From Paracoccus solventivorans (GTDB taxonomy: Bacteria > Pseudomonadota > Alphaproteobacteria > Rhodobacterales > Rhodobacteraceae): a stretch of 64,000 nucleotides of DNA. Shown here in pieces: positions 42,876 to 52,290 of the stretch; the first letter of the stretch is position 1, and each line of letters starts with the position of its first letter. The notes under the pieces are model-generated. The model did not search any database and was not told the origin of the DNA. It saw nothing but the letters and a program-made list of their open reading frames with translations. Position numbers and translations under genes: made by a program. The DNA lies in assembly GCF_900142875.1 (NCBI RefSeq), contig NZ_FRCK01000005.1:62001-126000 (forward strand). The letters run 5' to 3'.

Positions 42876-45305
42876 ATGAACGACACGACCCACACCACCT
42901 ATCCGGTGCTGCCGCTTCGCGACATCGTGGTCTTCCCCCACATGATCGTGCCGCTTTTCGTCGGCCGCGAGAAATCCGTCCGCGCGCTTGAAGCGGTGAT
43001 GGAGGCCGACCGGCCGATCCTGCTGGCCGCGCAGAAGGATGCGTCCATCGACGAGCCCGACACCGACGGCATCTTTGCCACCGGGGTGCTGGCCAATGTG
43101 CTGCAACTGCTCAAGCTGCCGGACGGCACCGTCAAGGTGCTGGTCGAGGGGCAGGCGCGCGTCCGCATCACCGGCTTTGTCGAGAATGCCGAATATTTCG
43201 AGGCCACGGCCGAGAAACTGGCCGAGACCGAGGGCGACGCCGACGCCATCACCGCGCTGGTGCGCACCGTCGCCGAAGAGTTCGAGCGCTACGTCAAGAT
43301 CCGCAAGAACATCCCCGAGGAAGCGGTGACCTCGGTCGCCGGCACCCGCGACCCGCACCGGCTGGCCGACCTGGTGTCGGGCCATCTGGGCATCGACGTC
43401 GACCGCAAGCAGGAGCTGCTGGAGACGCTGGACGTCGCCGAGCGGCTGGAGAAGGTCTATGGCCTCATGCAGGGCGAGATGTCGGTCCTGCAGGTCGAGA
43501 AGAAGATCAAGTCGCGCGTCAAGTCGCAGATGGAGAAGACGCAGCGCGAATACTACCTGAACGAACAGATGAAGGCGATCCAGCGCGAGCTGGGCGACGA
43601 CGACGAGGGCCAGAATGAGCTGGCCGAGCTGGAAGAGCGGATCGAAAAGACCAAGTTCAGCAAGGAGGCCCGCGAAAAGGCGCTGTCCGAGCTGAAGAAG
43701 CTCAAGTCGATGTCGCCGATGTCGGCCGAAGCCACGGTCAGCCGCAACTATCTGGACTGGCTGCTGTCGCTGCCCTGGGGCGTGAAATCGCGCACCAAGC
43801 GCGACCTGACCGCCGCCGAGAAGGTGCTGGACGCCGATCACTACGGTCTGGAGAAGGTCAAGGAACGCATCGTCGAATACCTGGCGGTGCAGACCCGCTC
43901 GGACAAGCTTAAGGGGCCGATCCTGTGCCTCGTCGGGCCTCCGGGCGTGGGCAAGACCTCGCTGGGGCGGTCGGTGGCGCGGGCCACCGGGCGCGAGTTC
44001 ATCCGCATTTCGCTGGGCGGGGTGCGCGACGAATCCGAGATCCGCGGCCACCGCCGGACCTATATCGGTTCGATGCCCGGCAAGTTCATCCAGGCGCTGA
44101 AAAAGGCCAAGACCACCAACCCGCTGATCCTGCTCGATGAAATCGACAAGATGGGGCAGGATTTCCGCGGCGACCCGGCGTCGGCCATGCTTGAGGTGCT
44201 GGACCCGGAACAGAACTCGACCTTCGTGGACCACTATCTCGAGGTGGAATACGACCTGTCGAACGTGATGTTCCTGACCACGGCCAACAGCTACAACATG
44301 CCGGGCCCGCTCTTGGACCGGATGGAGATCATCAGCCTGGCCGGCTACACCGAGGATGAAAAGCGCGAGATCGCCCGCCAGCACCTGCTGCCCAAGCAGA
44401 TCAAGGCGAACGGGCTGAAAAAGGGCGAGTTCAGCGTGACCGACGAGGCGCTGACCCACGTGATCCGCTATTACACGCGGGAAGCGGGGGTGCGGAACCT
44501 CGAGCGCGAGATCGCCAAGCTGGCGCGCAAGGCGGTGACCGAGATCCTCAAGGGCAAGGTCACCTCGGTCGAGGTCACCCCGGAAAAGGCCGAGGAATAC
44601 CTGGGCGTGCGCCGCCACCGCTATGGCCTGGCCGAGAAAGAGGACCAGGTGGGCGTGGTCACCGGGCTGGCCTGGACCAGCGTCGGCGGCGACCTGCTGC
44701 AGATCGAGGCGCTGAAGCTGCCCGGCAAGGGCGTGATGAAGACGACCGGGAAACTGGGCGAGGTGATGAAGGAATCCATCGACGCCGCCTCCAGCTTTGT
44801 CCGCTCGGTGGCGCCGGAACTGGGCATCAGCCCGCCCGAGTTCGCCAAGCGCGACATCCACGTCCACGTCCCCGAGGGCGCGACCCCCAAGGACGGGCCG
44901 TCGGCGGGTCTGGCGATGGTGACCTCGGTCGTCAGCGTGATGACCGGGATCCCGGTGCGCAAGGACATCGCCATGACCGGCGAGGTCACGCTGCGCGGCA
45001 ACGCGCTGGCCATCGGCGGGCTGAAGGAAAAACTGCTCGCGGCGCTGCGGGGCGGCATCAAGACCGTGCTGATCCCGCAGGAAAACGAGAAGGACCTGGC
45101 CGAGATCCCGGCCAACGTGAAAGAGGGGCTGACCATCATCCCCGTCTCGAACGTGCGCGAGGTGCTGCGCCACGCGCTGGTCCGGATGCCCGAGCCGATG
45201 GAATGGGACGAGGCCGCCTGGGAAGTGGCCGAGGCCAAGCGCCTGGCCGCGCTGCGGGCCGAGGCGGTGCCGGGGCCGTCCTCCTCGGGGCCGGTCGCGC
45301 ACTGA
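42876..45305 (+). CDS. lon: ATP-dependent protease Lon
   Basis: An 809-residue cytosolic AAA+ protease. An N-terminal substrate-binding domain ('[26 protein letters not shown]') is followed by the AAA+ module with Walker [10 protein letters not shown] near residue 354 and Walker B '[10 protein letters not shown]'. The C-terminal proteolytic domain has the Ser676-Lys719 dyad ('[10 protein letters not shown]', '[10 protein letters not shown]'). The length is normal. AAAGGA precedes the ATG. An HU-like gene follows, a common neighbour of lon. Confidence 0.98.
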   Translation: MNDTTHTTYPVLPLRDIVVFPHMIVPLFVGREKSVRALEAVMEADRPILLAAQKDASIDEPDTDGIFATGVLANVLQLLKLPDGTVKVLVEGQARVRITGFVENAEYFEATAEKLAETEGDADAITALVRTVAEEFERYVKIRKNIPEEAVTSVAGTRDPHRLADLVSGHLGIDVDRKQELLETLDVAERLEKVYGLMQGEMSVLQVEKKIKSRVKSQMEKTQREYYLNEQMKAIQRELGDDDEGQNELAELEERIEKTKFSKEAREKALSELKKLKSMSPMSAEATVSRNYLDWLLSLPWGVKSRTKRDLTAAEKVLDADHYGLEKVKERIVEYLAVQTRSDKLKGPILCLVGPPGVGKTSLGRSVARATGREFIRISLGGVRDESEIRGHRRTYIGSMPGKFIQALKKAKTTNPLILLDEIDKMGQDFRGDPASAMLEVLDPEQNSTFVDHYLEVEYDLSNVMFLTTANSYNMPGPLLDRMEIISLAGYTEDEKREIARQHLLPKQIKANGLKKGEFSVTDEALTHVIRYYTREAGVRNLEREIAKLARKAVTEILKGKVTSVEVTPEKAEEYLGVRRHRYGLAEKEDQVGVVTGLAWTSVGGDLLQIEALKLPGKGVMKTTGKLGEVMKESIDAASSFVRSVAPELGISPPEFAKRDIHVHVPEGATPKDGPSAGLAMVTSVVSVMTGIPVRKDIAMTGEVTLRGNALAIGGLKEKLLAALRGGIKTVLIPQENEKDLAEIPANVKEGLTIIPVSNVREVLRHALVRMPEPMEWDEAAWEVAEAKRLAALRAEAVPGPSSSGPVAH

Positions 45306-45349
45306 AGCGGCCGGGAAAACCCGCCGCTACAGCGGGTTGACGATAATGT

Positions 45350-45383
45350 GATCGCGCGCCTGTCCGGGCGCGCGATCTGTTTT
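45350..45383 (+). terminator. Intrinsic terminator after lon
   Basis: GATCGCGCGCC / GGCGCGCGATC, an 11-bp perfect stem with loop TGTCCG, followed by TGTTTT. The remaining 45384-45594 is AT-richer leader/promoter sequence for the HU-like gene, with no other feature I can support. Confidence 0.85.
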
Positions 45384-45594
45384 CCGCGGTATGGTTGTCA
45401 GCTTGTATGCTTGCGTCCAGGCGCGCAGAACCGTGCTATGCATGGGAAAAATGCCCTCTGCCCAACGGCAGGGTAATAAAATTCCATTGTTATCAAATGT
45501 CTGCCATAACTTTTCTGAGGACATAGAAGGGTTGCATACGGCGGTGGGACGGATAACCCTGCGCGGGCCTGAGCAGCCATAACAGGTTTCAACC

Positions 45595-45921
45595 ATGTCC
45601 GATGACAAGAAGGTGGCGCGCTTTCCGCGACCGGCGCCCGCCCCCAGCGAAGACCCGATCCCGGCGCGGATCCTGCACAAGCGTGAGTTCCTGACCCGGG
45701 TAGCCCATCAGGTCAACGTCCCGCGCGCCCAGATCCGCGAGGTCGTCGAGGCCACGCTTGAGCAGCTGGGCAGTGCCATCGCCGAGGGCGAGACCCTGGC
45801 CCTGCCGCCCTTCGGCAAGGCGCGCGTCAGCCGCCAGCGCACCACCAAGGGCGGCGAGGTGCTGATCCTGCGCCTGCGTCGCAAGGGGGCGGTCGAGGCC
45901 CAACGCGACGCGGCGGAATGA
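45595..45921 (+). CDS. HU-family DNA-binding protein (divergent)
   Basis: A 108-residue HU/IHF-fold protein. Residues about 27-100 match the fold ('LHKREFLTRVAHQVNVPRAQIREVVEATLEQLGSAIAEGETLALPPFGKARVSRQ'). The 25-residue N-terminal extension is Pro/Lys/Arg-rich. It lacks the classic HU beta-arm sequence, so specificity could differ from canonical HupB. The position after lon is typical. The ATG at 45595 gives MSDDKKVARFPRPAP. Confidence 0.8.
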   Translation: MSDDKKVARFPRPAPAPSEDPIPARILHKREFLTRVAHQVNVPRAQIREVVEATLEQLGSAIAEGETLALPPFGKARVSRQRTTKGGEVLILRLRRKGAVEAQRDAAE

Positions 45922-45986
45922 AGCTTTCCGGCACCCCAACTTGGGGCTTGCCGTCGGCGAGAAGGGGCGCTATCACCCCCTCCACC

Positions 45987-46061
45987 GGGCGATTAGCTCA
46001 GCGGTAGAGCGCTTCGTTCACATCGAAGATGTCAGCGGTTCAAATCCGTTATCGCCCACCA
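45987..46061 (+). tRNA. tRNA-Val (CAC)
   Basis: GGGCGATTAGCTCAGCGGTA start, anticodon stem CTTCG / CGAAG with loop TTCACAT giving anticodon CAC, T-arm GGTTCAAATCC and encoded CCA. 75 nt. Confidence 0.96.
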
Positions 46062-46066
46062 TTATT

Positions 46067-46108
46067 GCCCTGCTACTGTCCTGAAAGACGGTAGCAGGGC
46101 TTTTCTTT
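46067..46108 (+). terminator. Intrinsic terminator after tRNA-Val
   Basis: A 14-bp stem GCCCTGCTACTGTC / GACGGTAGCAGGGC (one G-T pair), loop CTGAAA, then TTTTCTTT. Confidence 0.92.
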
Positions 46109-46220
46109 CCGGCCCGGGCCGGCGTGCGTGGCTGCGACAATTCGCGCCTTCGGGTCGCCGCGCCGCGGGGGCTATGCTGCCTCCCGCACCCAAGCCACCC
46201 CGAATCCTCCGAGGGCCGTC

Positions 46221-46595
46221 ATGTCCGCGCGCGCGCAGCTTCCGCTTGTCTATTCCTGTTCCGGCTGTTCCAGCGCCGCGCAGATGGCGAATTACCTGGC
46301 GGTGTCGCTGGACCGGCGCGGGCTGGCCGAGATGTCCTGCATCGCCGGGGTCGGGGGCGACGTGCCCAAGCTGGTGCGGGTGGCGAAGTCCGGGCGCCGC
46401 ATCGTGGCGATCGACGGCTGCGCACTGGCCTGCGTGCGCAACTGCCTGGCCCGGCACGGGGTCGAGCCTTCGGAATACCACCTGCTGTCCGACCACGGGG
46501 TGCGCAAGCGCTACCGCACCGACTACGACCCCGACGAGGCCGCGCTTGTGCTGGACGAACTCGCCGCCTCGCTGGGCGCGAGGGACGCCGCCTAG
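46221..46595 (+). CDS. DGC-domain putative zinc-binding protein
   Basis: A 124-residue protein of the DGC family, named for the Asp-Gly-Cys motif. Cysteine motifs are 'SCSGCSSAAQMAN' at residues 12-24, 'MSCIAGVGG' near 40 and 'IDGCALACVRNCL' near 74-86, giving a conserved set that is predicted to bind zinc. A C-terminal 'RTDYDPDEAALVLDELAASL' follows. The function is unknown. It is convergent with the glutamine-synthetase-like gene, and the two stops share CTAG at 46592-46595. The ATG at 46221 is supported by GAGGGCC upstream. Confidence 0.8.
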   Translation: MSARAQLPLVYSCSGCSSAAQMANYLAVSLDRRGLAEMSCIAGVGGDVPKLVRVAKSGRRIVAIDGCALACVRNCLARHGVEPSEYHLLSDHGVRKRYRTDYDPDEAALVLDELAASLGARDAA

Positions 46596-47926
46596 ACCGT
46601 ATCCAGATACAGCTCGACGGTTTCCGCGTCCGAGAGTTCGGCCATGTAGTGCAGCTCCTGCCGCTTGGTCATCAGCAGATTCTCGATCAGGTGCTGCGGG
46701 AAGATGCGCTTGATCTCGGGGCAGGTCTCGAAAGCGTCGATGGCGGACGCCCAGGTGCCGGGCAGCTGTTCAAGGTCATGGTCATAGGCGTTGCCGGTGA
46801 TCGGGGCAGGGCAGTCCAGCCGGTCCTCGATCCCGTTCAGCGCCGCGCCCAGCACCGCCGCCAGCGTCAGATACGGGTTCACGTCGCCGCCGGGGGTGCG
46901 ATGCTCGATCCGCCGCGCCGCGGGGGCGGAGGCCGGGATGCGGATCGCCGAGGTGCGGTTCTCATAGGCCCAGCCGATGCCGGTGGGGGCATGGGCATTC
47001 GGCACCAGCCGGTCATAGCTGTTCTCATGCGGCGCAAACAGCAGCGTCGAGCCGGGCATCGCCCGCAGGCAGCCCGCCACCGCATGGCGCAGCATGTCCG
47101 AGCCCCCTTCGGTCCCGTCGTCGAAGATGTTGCGCCCCTCGGTGTCGAGGATCGAGAAATGCATGTGCATCCCGTTGCCGGCGAAACCTTCATAGGGCTT
47201 GGCCATGAAGGACCCGGCAAAGCCGAACTGCCGCGCCACCCCCTTGACCAGCAGCTTGAACAGCCAGGCGTCGTCCGCGGCCTTCAGCGGGTCGGGCTGG
47301 TGCATCATGTTGATTTCGAACTGCCCCGGCGCGGCCTCCTTGATGGCGGTGTCGGCGGGGATGTCCATCGCCTCGCAGGCGTCGTAAAGCCGGGTGAAAT
47401 ACTGATCGAACGCGTCCAGCGCCCGCAGCGACAGGGTTTCGGCGCCGGTGCGGCGCTTGCCCGAGCGGGGCGAGGGCGGCACCTGCAATTCCCCGAACTT
47501 GCTGTCGTCGATCAGGAAGAATTCCAGCTCGGTCGCCACCACCGGGGTCAGCCCGGCGGCCTTGTAGCGTTCGACCACGCGGGCCAGCGCCTGGCGCGGG
47601 TCGCCGTCATAGGGGCGCCCGTCGGGGTGGAACATCCAGATCGGCAGCAGCGCGGTGGGCGCGTCCAGCCACGGCATCGGCAGGAAGCCGCGCTCGGTCG
47701 GCAGCAGCAGCCCGTCGGGGTCGCCCGCCTTGAACACCAGCGGGCTGTCCTCGATATCCTCGCCCCAGATGTCCATGCTGAGCACGGAATAGGGGAACTT
47801 GGTGCCCTCGCGCAGCAGCCGCTCGGCAAAGCGCACCGGCATCCGCTTGCCGCGGGCAACGCCGTTCAGATCGACCGCCGCGACGCGGATGGTCTTGACC
47901 TCGGGGTGCTCGTGCAGCCAGTCCAT
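46592..47926 (-). CDS. Glutamine-synthetase-family ligase (gamma-glutamyl-amine synthetase-like)
   Basis: A 444-residue GS-fold ligase. Active-site blocks are 'ATELEFFLID' near residue 130, 'EAAPGQFEINM' near 197, 'GNGMHMHFSI' near 250, 'APHENSYDRLVPNAHAPTG' near 298 and 'RIEHRTPGGDVNPYL' near 345. It lacks the adenylylation-site C-terminal signature of nitrogen-assimilating GlnA and is the type often annotated as PuuA-like gamma-glutamylpolyamine synthetase. It is the last gene of an ABC-transporter operon, suggesting that the imported compound is an amine or amino acid that becomes gamma-glutamylated. The true substrate is not readable from sequence. Confidence 0.8.
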   Translation of the reverse strand: MDWLHEHPEVKTIRVAAVDLNGVARGKRMPVRFAERLLREGTKFPYSVLSMDIWGEDIEDSPLVFKAGDPDGLLLPTERGFLPMPWLDAPTALLPIWMFHPDGRPYDGDPRQALARVVERYKAAGLTPVVATELEFFLIDDSKFGELQVPPSPRSGKRRTGAETLSLRALDAFDQYFTRLYDACEAMDIPADTAIKEAAPGQFEINMMHQPDPLKAADDAWLFKLLVKGVARQFGFAGSFMAKPYEGFAGNGMHMHFSILDTEGRNIFDDGTEGGSDMLRHAVAGCLRAMPGSTLLFAPHENSYDRLVPNAHAPTGIGWAYENRTSAIRIPASAPAARRIEHRTPGGDVNPYLTLAAVLGAALNGIEDRLDCPAPITGNAYDHDLEQLPGTWASAIDAFETCPEIKRIFPQHLIENLLMTKRQELHYMAELSDAETVELYLDTV

Positions 47927-47929
47927 GGT

Positions 47930-48766
47930 TCACCTGATGATGTTCGGCCGATAGCGCAGGCGCCGTGCCTGCCCGGGCAGATGCCGGTTCAGCCGCTGGT
48001 TGACGACCCCGAACAGCCAGATCAGGCACAGGGTCAGAAGGATGAAATACCCCGCCGCGATCGGATAGGCGACGAAGGGGTTGAAGGTCTTGTCGGCCAG
48101 ATAGCTGGCGTAATACAGGCTGTCGCCCTCCTGCCGGAACGCGGGAAAGCCGGAAAAGAACACCAGCGTGGTGGCGTGGAACAGAAAGATCGCCTCGTTG
48201 GTATAGGCGGGCCAGGCCAGCCGCATCATCGTCGGCCAGACGATGCGGCGGAACCGCGCCCAGCCGGTCAGGCCAAAGGCATCGGCGGCCTCGAGATCGC
48301 CCTTTGGGACATTGCGCAGCGCGCCGTGGAAGATCTCGGCCGAATAGGCGGCGGTGTTCAGCGTCAGCACCAGCAGCGCCCCGGCCCAGGCCCGCGCCAT
48401 CCAGCCGGTGGGCAGGGTCAGGCCGAAGATCGAAAGCCCCTCGCGCGGCAGCAGCACCAGCGCCGAATAGGCCAGGAAGAACTGGATGAACAGCGGGCTG
48501 CCGCGAAAGACGAAGATGAAGCCCTCGGCCGGGCGGCGCAGCCAGCGGCGCGGGCTGGCCTTGGCCAGCGCCAGCCCGTTGGCCAGCACGAAGCCCGCCG
48601 CCAGCGCCAGCACCCCGAAATACAGGTTCCAGATCATCCCCGAGCCGATCAGCGTCACCTGCTGGCACAGGGTGAAGTCGCTGCGCGGCAGCAGCCGCTC
48701 GCCGATCCCGATCGAGCGCAGCCCATAGTCGGCGATGGTCTGCAGGCATTCGGCGGCGGCGCTCAT
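47930..48766 (-). CDS. Polar amino acid ABC transporter permease (HisM-like)
   Basis: A 278-residue membrane permease with about five to six helices. The EAA loop is 'LRNVPKGDLEAADAFGLTGWARFRRIVWPTMMRLAWP' (near residue 165), characteristic of the His/Glu/Gln/Arg permease family. 'FIFVFRGSPLFIQFFLAYSAL' is the conserved N-terminal block. It starts by ATGA overlap with the other permease and stops 3 bp before the ligase start. Confidence 0.9.
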   Translation of the reverse strand: MSAAAECLQTIADYGLRSIGIGERLLPRSDFTLCQQVTLIGSGMIWNLYFGVLALAAGFVLANGLALAKASPRRWLRRPAEGFIFVFRGSPLFIQFFLAYSALVLLPREGLSIFGLTLPTGWMARAWAGALLVLTLNTAAYSAEIFHGALRNVPKGDLEAADAFGLTGWARFRRIVWPTMMRLAWPAYTNEAIFLFHATTLVFFSGFPAFRQEGDSLYYASYLADKTFNPFVAYPIAAGYFILLTLCLIWLFGVVNQRLNRHLPGQARRLRYRPNIIR

Positions 48767-49647
48767 GCGGCCACCCCCGCCTTGCGCATCGCCTCGCCGG
48801 CCAGCGTGGCCTGGCCGCGCGACAGGCGCGCGGACAGCCGGTCGATCGCCCGCTGCGACACCCAGGTCATCAGCAGGTAGAACACCAGCAGCGCCAGGAA
48901 ATACCACACCCGCCAGTCGCCATGCGGATAGGCAAAGGTGGTGGTCTTGGTGCCGCCCAGCTCGCGCGCCCAATAGACGATATCCTCGACCCCCAGCAGG
49001 AACAGCAGCGGCGTGGCCTTGATCAGGATCATCCACAGGTTCGACAGCCCGGGCAGCGCATAGCTCCACATCTGCGGGATCAGGATGCGGCGGTCGATCT
49101 GGCGCGGGGTCATGCCATAGGCCTCGGCGGTTTCCAGCTGCGCGCGGGGCACCGCCTGCATCGCCCCGTAAAGCACATTGGTGGCAAAGGCGCCGAACAC
49201 GATCGAAAACGCCACCACCGCCAGCGCGATGCCATAGAAGTCATGCACCCAGCCCGGCGCCGTCCCCAGCGGCATCTTGGCGGCGGCGCAGACCACGAAT
49301 TCGTTGCCCTGCCGCACCGGCACCGACGGGTCGCAGTAGACCCGCGAACGCAGCCACTCGATCCCCTGGTCCAGTGCGATGGGCACGAACAGGAAAAAGA
49401 TCACGTCGGGCACGCCGCGCACCACCGCGGCATAGGTTTTGCCCAGCCAGCGCAGCGGCGCAAACCCCGAGCGCGCCGCCAGCGCCCCCAGGAACCCCAG
49501 CGCCAGCGACACCGGCGCGGTCAGCGCCAGCAGCAGCAGCACCGTCCCGAAAGAGGCATAGAACAGCAGATGCGTGCCCGAGCTGAGATAGCAGCTCAGC
49601 CAGGCGAGACCCTCGAGGGTCCTCGGATCGGCGCAATAGGCGAACAT
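48763..49647 (-). CDS. Polar amino acid ABC transporter permease (HisQ-like)
   Basis: A 294-residue permease. 'AAVVRGVPDVIFFLFVPIAL' and the EAA loop 'MQAVPRAQLETAEAYGMTPRQIDRRILIPQMWSYALPGL' (near residue 165) place it in the HisQ branch. An unusually long loop with two cysteines ('YCDPSVPVRQGNEFVVCAAAK') lies between early helices and may be periplasmic. A hairpin separates it from the binding-protein gene, and it overlaps the second permease by ATGA. Confidence 0.9.
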   Translation of the reverse strand: MFAYCADPRTLEGLAWLSCYLSSGTHLLFYASFGTVLLLLALTAPVSLALGFLGALAARSGFAPLRWLGKTYAAVVRGVPDVIFFLFVPIALDQGIEWLRSRVYCDPSVPVRQGNEFVVCAAAKMPLGTAPGWVHDFYGIALAVVAFSIVFGAFATNVLYGAMQAVPRAQLETAEAYGMTPRQIDRRILIPQMWSYALPGLSNLWMILIKATPLLFLLGVEDIVYWARELGGTKTTTFAYPHGDWRVWYFLALLVFYLLMTWVSQRAIDRLSARLSRGQATLAGEAMRKAGVAA

Positions 49648-49664
49648 CGCGGGCGGGGGCGTTC

Positions 49665-49688
49665 GGGGCCGCCGTCACCGGCGGCCCC
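49665..49688 (-). terminator. Stem-loop between binding protein and permease genes
   Basis: Perfect 10-bp stem GGGGCCGCCG / CGGCGGCCCC, loop of 4, no T-run. Hairpins at this position commonly stabilise the upstream binding-protein mRNA or attenuate permease expression; that role is inferred. Confidence 0.55.
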
Positions 49689-49699
49689 GTGGGTTCCGA

Positions 49700-50458
49700 T
49701 CAGTTCCCCGCCTCGGCCTTCGCCTCGGCCTGGGCGGCAAAGGTCATGGATTCGTCGCCCAGCCACTTGGTGATCAGCGCGTCCAGCGAGCCGTCGGCTT
49801 TCATCTCGGCGATGGCCTTGTCGAAGCGGGCCTTCAGCTCGGTGTCGGACTGGCGCATCCCGATGCCCAGCCCTTCGCCGACGACCACGCGGTCCTGGCC
49901 CTCGACCCAGACCAGATCGTCCGAGTCGCGCTCGAACGGCACCAGGAAGTCGCGGTCGGCGAACACCGCCTCGGCCTCGCCGTTGCGCACGGCGGCGATG
50001 GCTTCCTCGCCGGTGGCGAACTCGATCAGCGTGGCGCCGGATTCGGCGACATAGCTGGCCTGGATGGTGCTGGTCTGCGCGGCCACCACGCCGGAGATGT
50101 CGGCATCGGGGGCCAGCGCCAGATAGGCCGAGGGCGGCGGCGGCGTGTATTCATCGGAAAACGCGATGGATTTCTTGCGCTCGTCGGTGATGTTCATCCC
50201 GGCCATGATCGTGTCGTAGTTCGAGTTGACCAGGTTGGGGATGATCGAATCCCAGTCGTTGCGCACCCAGGTGCATTCGGCGCCGATGCGCTTGCACAGC
50301 TCGTTGCCCAGCTCGATCTCGAACCCGTCGACCTCGCCCTTTTCGTTGACGAAGTTGTAGGGAGGGTAGGCGCCCTCGGTCCCCATCCGCAGCGGCTCGG
50401 CAAGCGTCGCGCCCGCGCTCAGCGCCAGGGCCGCAGCGGCGATCAGCAGGTTCTTCAT
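49700..50458 (-). CDS. Periplasmic amino acid/amine-binding protein of the ABC transporter
   Basis: A 252-residue family-3 solute-binding protein. The signal peptide MKNLLIAAAALALSAGATLA precedes 'EPLRMGTEGAYPPYNFVNEKGEVDGFEIELGNELCKRIGAEC', the classical N-lobe. 'NYDTIMAGMNITDERKKSIAFSDEY' is the ligand-pocket region. The tail is Ala/Glu-rich. AGGAGAG lies upstream of the start. It is first of the binding protein-permease-permease-ligase set, with the ATPase gene immediately upstream. Confidence 0.92.
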   Translation of the reverse strand: MKNLLIAAAALALSAGATLAEPLRMGTEGAYPPYNFVNEKGEVDGFEIELGNELCKRIGAECTWVRNDWDSIIPNLVNSNYDTIMAGMNITDERKKSIAFSDEYTPPPPSAYLALAPDADISGVVAAQTSTIQASYVAESGATLIEFATGEEAIAAVRNGEAEAVFADRDFLVPFERDSDDLVWVEGQDRVVVGEGLGIGMRQSDTELKARFDKAIAEMKADGSLDALITKWLGDESMTFAAQAEAKAEAGN

Positions 50459-50485
50459 CTGGGTCTCTCCTGTCGGTTGGTTGTC

Positions 50486-51319
50486 TCAGGCGGCCATGGT
50501 CGCGCTGAGGAATTGGCGCAGCCGGTCGGTCCGGGGAGCGCGGAAAATCTGGTCGGGCGGGCCTTCTTCCTCGATCCGCCCCTGGTGCAGGAACACCACG
50601 CGGTCGCTGACATCGGCCGCCAGCCGCATGTCGTGGGTGACCAGGATCATGGTGCGATGCTCGGCCGCCAGGTCCTTGATGACCTTGACGACCTCCTGCT
50701 GCAATTCGGGGTCGAGCGCGCTGGTCGGCTCATCGAACAGCAGCGCCCGCGGCTCCATGCACAGGGCGCGGGCGATGGCGGCGCGCTGCTGCTGGCCGCC
50801 CGACAGCTGCGCGGGCCAGGCGTCGGCCTTGTCGCCGATGCCGACCTTGGCCAGCAGGGCGCGGGCGCGCGATTCCACCTGCGCCTGCGGCTGGCCCAGC
50901 ACGGTCAGCGGCGCCTCCATCACGTTCTGCAGGATGGTCAGGTGCGACCACAGGTTGAACTGCTGGAACACCATCGCAAGGTTGGTGCGCAGCCGGCGCA
51001 CCTGCGCGCGGTCGGCGGGCTGGCGGTCGGGGCCGCTGTTGGTCCAGCGGATCGGCTCGCCCTCGATACATATGTCGCCGGCCTGCGCGATCTCCAGCAG
51101 GTTGCAGCAGCGCAGCAGCGTGGATTTCCCCGAGCCGGAGGAGCCGATCAGCGTCACCACATGCCCGCGCGGCGCCGCCATGTCGACGCCCCTGAGCACC
51201 TCGAGCTGGCCGTAAGCCTTGTGCAGGCCGCGAATCTCGATGACCGGCGGGTTCGCGTCGGCGGCAGAAGGGCCTGGGGCAGGGGCGCCGGCCCGCGAAG
51301 GTGAATGTTGCGCGGTCAT
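50486..51319 (-). CDS. Polar amino acid ABC transporter ATPase (HisP-like)
   Basis: A 277-residue ATPase. Walker A GSSGSGKSTLL is near residue 60, the Q-loop 'MVFQQFNLWSHLTILQNVMEAPLTVLG' lies mid-protein, the signature 'LSGGQQQRAAIARAL' is near 160 and Walker B 'ALLFDEPTSALDPE' follows. An N-terminal 25-residue Pro/Ala extension precedes the domain. ATG at 51319 (MTAQHS) is used; another in-frame ATG at 51328 is possible and neither has a clear ribosome site. It is 27 bp ahead of the binding-protein gene. Confidence 0.92.
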   Translation of the reverse strand: MTAQHSPSRAGAPAPGPSAADANPPVIEIRGLHKAYGQLEVLRGVDMAAPRGHVVTLIGSSGSGKSTLLRCCNLLEIAQAGDICIEGEPIRWTNSGPDRQPADRAQVRRLRTNLAMVFQQFNLWSHLTILQNVMEAPLTVLGQPQAQVESRARALLAKVGIGDKADAWPAQLSGGQQQRAAIARALCMEPRALLFDEPTSALDPELQQEVVKVIKDLAAEHRTMILVTHDMRLAADVSDRVVFLHQGRIEEEGPPDQIFRAPRTDRLRQFLSATMAA

Positions 51320-51408
51320 GGCTGGCATCTGGCGCAATTCCGCGGCGGATTGCAACGGTGACGTGGCAAGAGAGGCAAGGGGTCGCGGGGGTGGGGCGTC
51401 GGCCCGGC

Positions 51409-51867
51409 TCAGCTGTCCGGGTCGGTGGCCAGCGCCACGCCTTCGCGCACGCGGGCGCTGTCGGCCTCGCTGATCCCCAGCAGCTGGGCGATGCGGTCCA
51501 CCGCTGCGGTTTCCCACAGGGTTTCCGGGCCGTCGGTGCGCGCCAGATCCCACAGCGCCGCGACGATTCCCGCGCATTGCTCGCGCGGGATGCGCTCGCG
51601 GATGGCGGCGGTCAGGCGCTCGGTATCGGGGACCTCGGCCTCGACCATCTCGGCGGCGGCGCGGCGATCGGCGATCTCGTCGGGGGCAAGCCGCTGGCGC
51701 AGCGACAGCAGCACGTCGATCCGCTGCCGCTCGGGCTCGCCATAGCGGTTGTCGGCGCGGGCCAGCCGCACCAGCAGCGCCGCCACCGCGACTTCGGCAT
51801 CGTCGTGCGAGAGCGCGGCTCCGGCGGGAATCTCACCCAGTAGTCGAGGCAACAATCTGCGAAACAT
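51409..51867 (-). CDS. TerB-like protein
   Basis: A 152-residue all-helical, acidic protein matching the TerB/DjlA-type fold. It has 'DDAEVAVAALLVRLARADNRYGEPERQRIDVLLSLR' in the first half and 'IVAALWDLARTDGPETLWETAAVDRIAQLLGIS' in the second, the two repeated acidic helix pairs of the family. Despite the family name, tellurite resistance is not implied. It is a single gene with an 89-bp gap to the transporter ATPase. The start at 51867 gives MFRRLLPRLLG. Confidence 0.78.
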   Translation of the reverse strand: MFRRLLPRLLGEIPAGAALSHDDAEVAVAALLVRLARADNRYGEPERQRIDVLLSLRQRLAPDEIADRRAAAEMVEAEVPDTERLTAAIRERIPREQCAGIVAALWDLARTDGPETLWETAAVDRIAQLLGISEADSARVREGVALATDPDS

Positions 51868-51993
51868 GGCCGGAGTATCCGCACAGGTCTTTTGCGGTTT
51901 CAAGTTAAACAATAGCAACGCTGTCGCCCGGTCGGGCGGCGCCCGCGGCCGCTGCCGGGCGCGCCCCTCGGAAACCCCGGGGAAGGGGCCGGC

Positions 51994-52290
51994 TCAGCCC
52001 TCGTCCCAGCCGGCGACGATGGCCAGATCGGCGATCGAGACCGGCGCGCGGATCGCCAGCGCCGCCTGGTATTCCGGGCTGTGGTAACAGTCCCACGCCG
52101 CCTGGTACGAGGGAAACTCGATCACCACCGCCCGCGGCCGCAGCGCCCCCTCGACCACCTCCTGCCCGCCGCCGCGGACTAGGAAGCGCCCCCCGTATTT
52201 CGCGAACGCCGCGGCATTGGCGGCGCGATACGCCTGATAGGCGGCGGTGTCGTCGACGGTCACATGGCCGATCCAGTAGGCTTTGGGCAT
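51994..52290 (-). CDS. DUF1330 family protein
   Basis: A 98-residue dimeric alpha/beta-barrel (ferredoxin-like) protein. 'KAYWIGHVTVDDTAAYQAYRAANAAAFAKYGGRFLVRGG' and 'VVIEFPSYQAAWDCYHSPEYQAAL' are diagnostic for DUF1330. The function is unknown. It stands alone. The segment downstream to TerB (51868-51993) is short and featureless. Confidence 0.9.
   Translation of the reverse strand: MPKAYWIGHVTVDDTAAYQAYRAANAAAFAKYGGRFLVRGGGQEVVEGALRPRAVVIEFPSYQAAWDCYHSPEYQAALAIRAPVSIADLAIVAGWDEG

Noticed and set aside
41892..45302. About 1136-codon minus-strand frame opposite lon
   Set aside because: It is a shadow of lon and the sensor kinase; no recognisable domain.
45391..45594. Short frames on both strands between lon and the HU-like gene
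   Set aside because: They lie in leader/promoter sequence after a strong terminator, lack ribosome sites and show no protein-like pattern.
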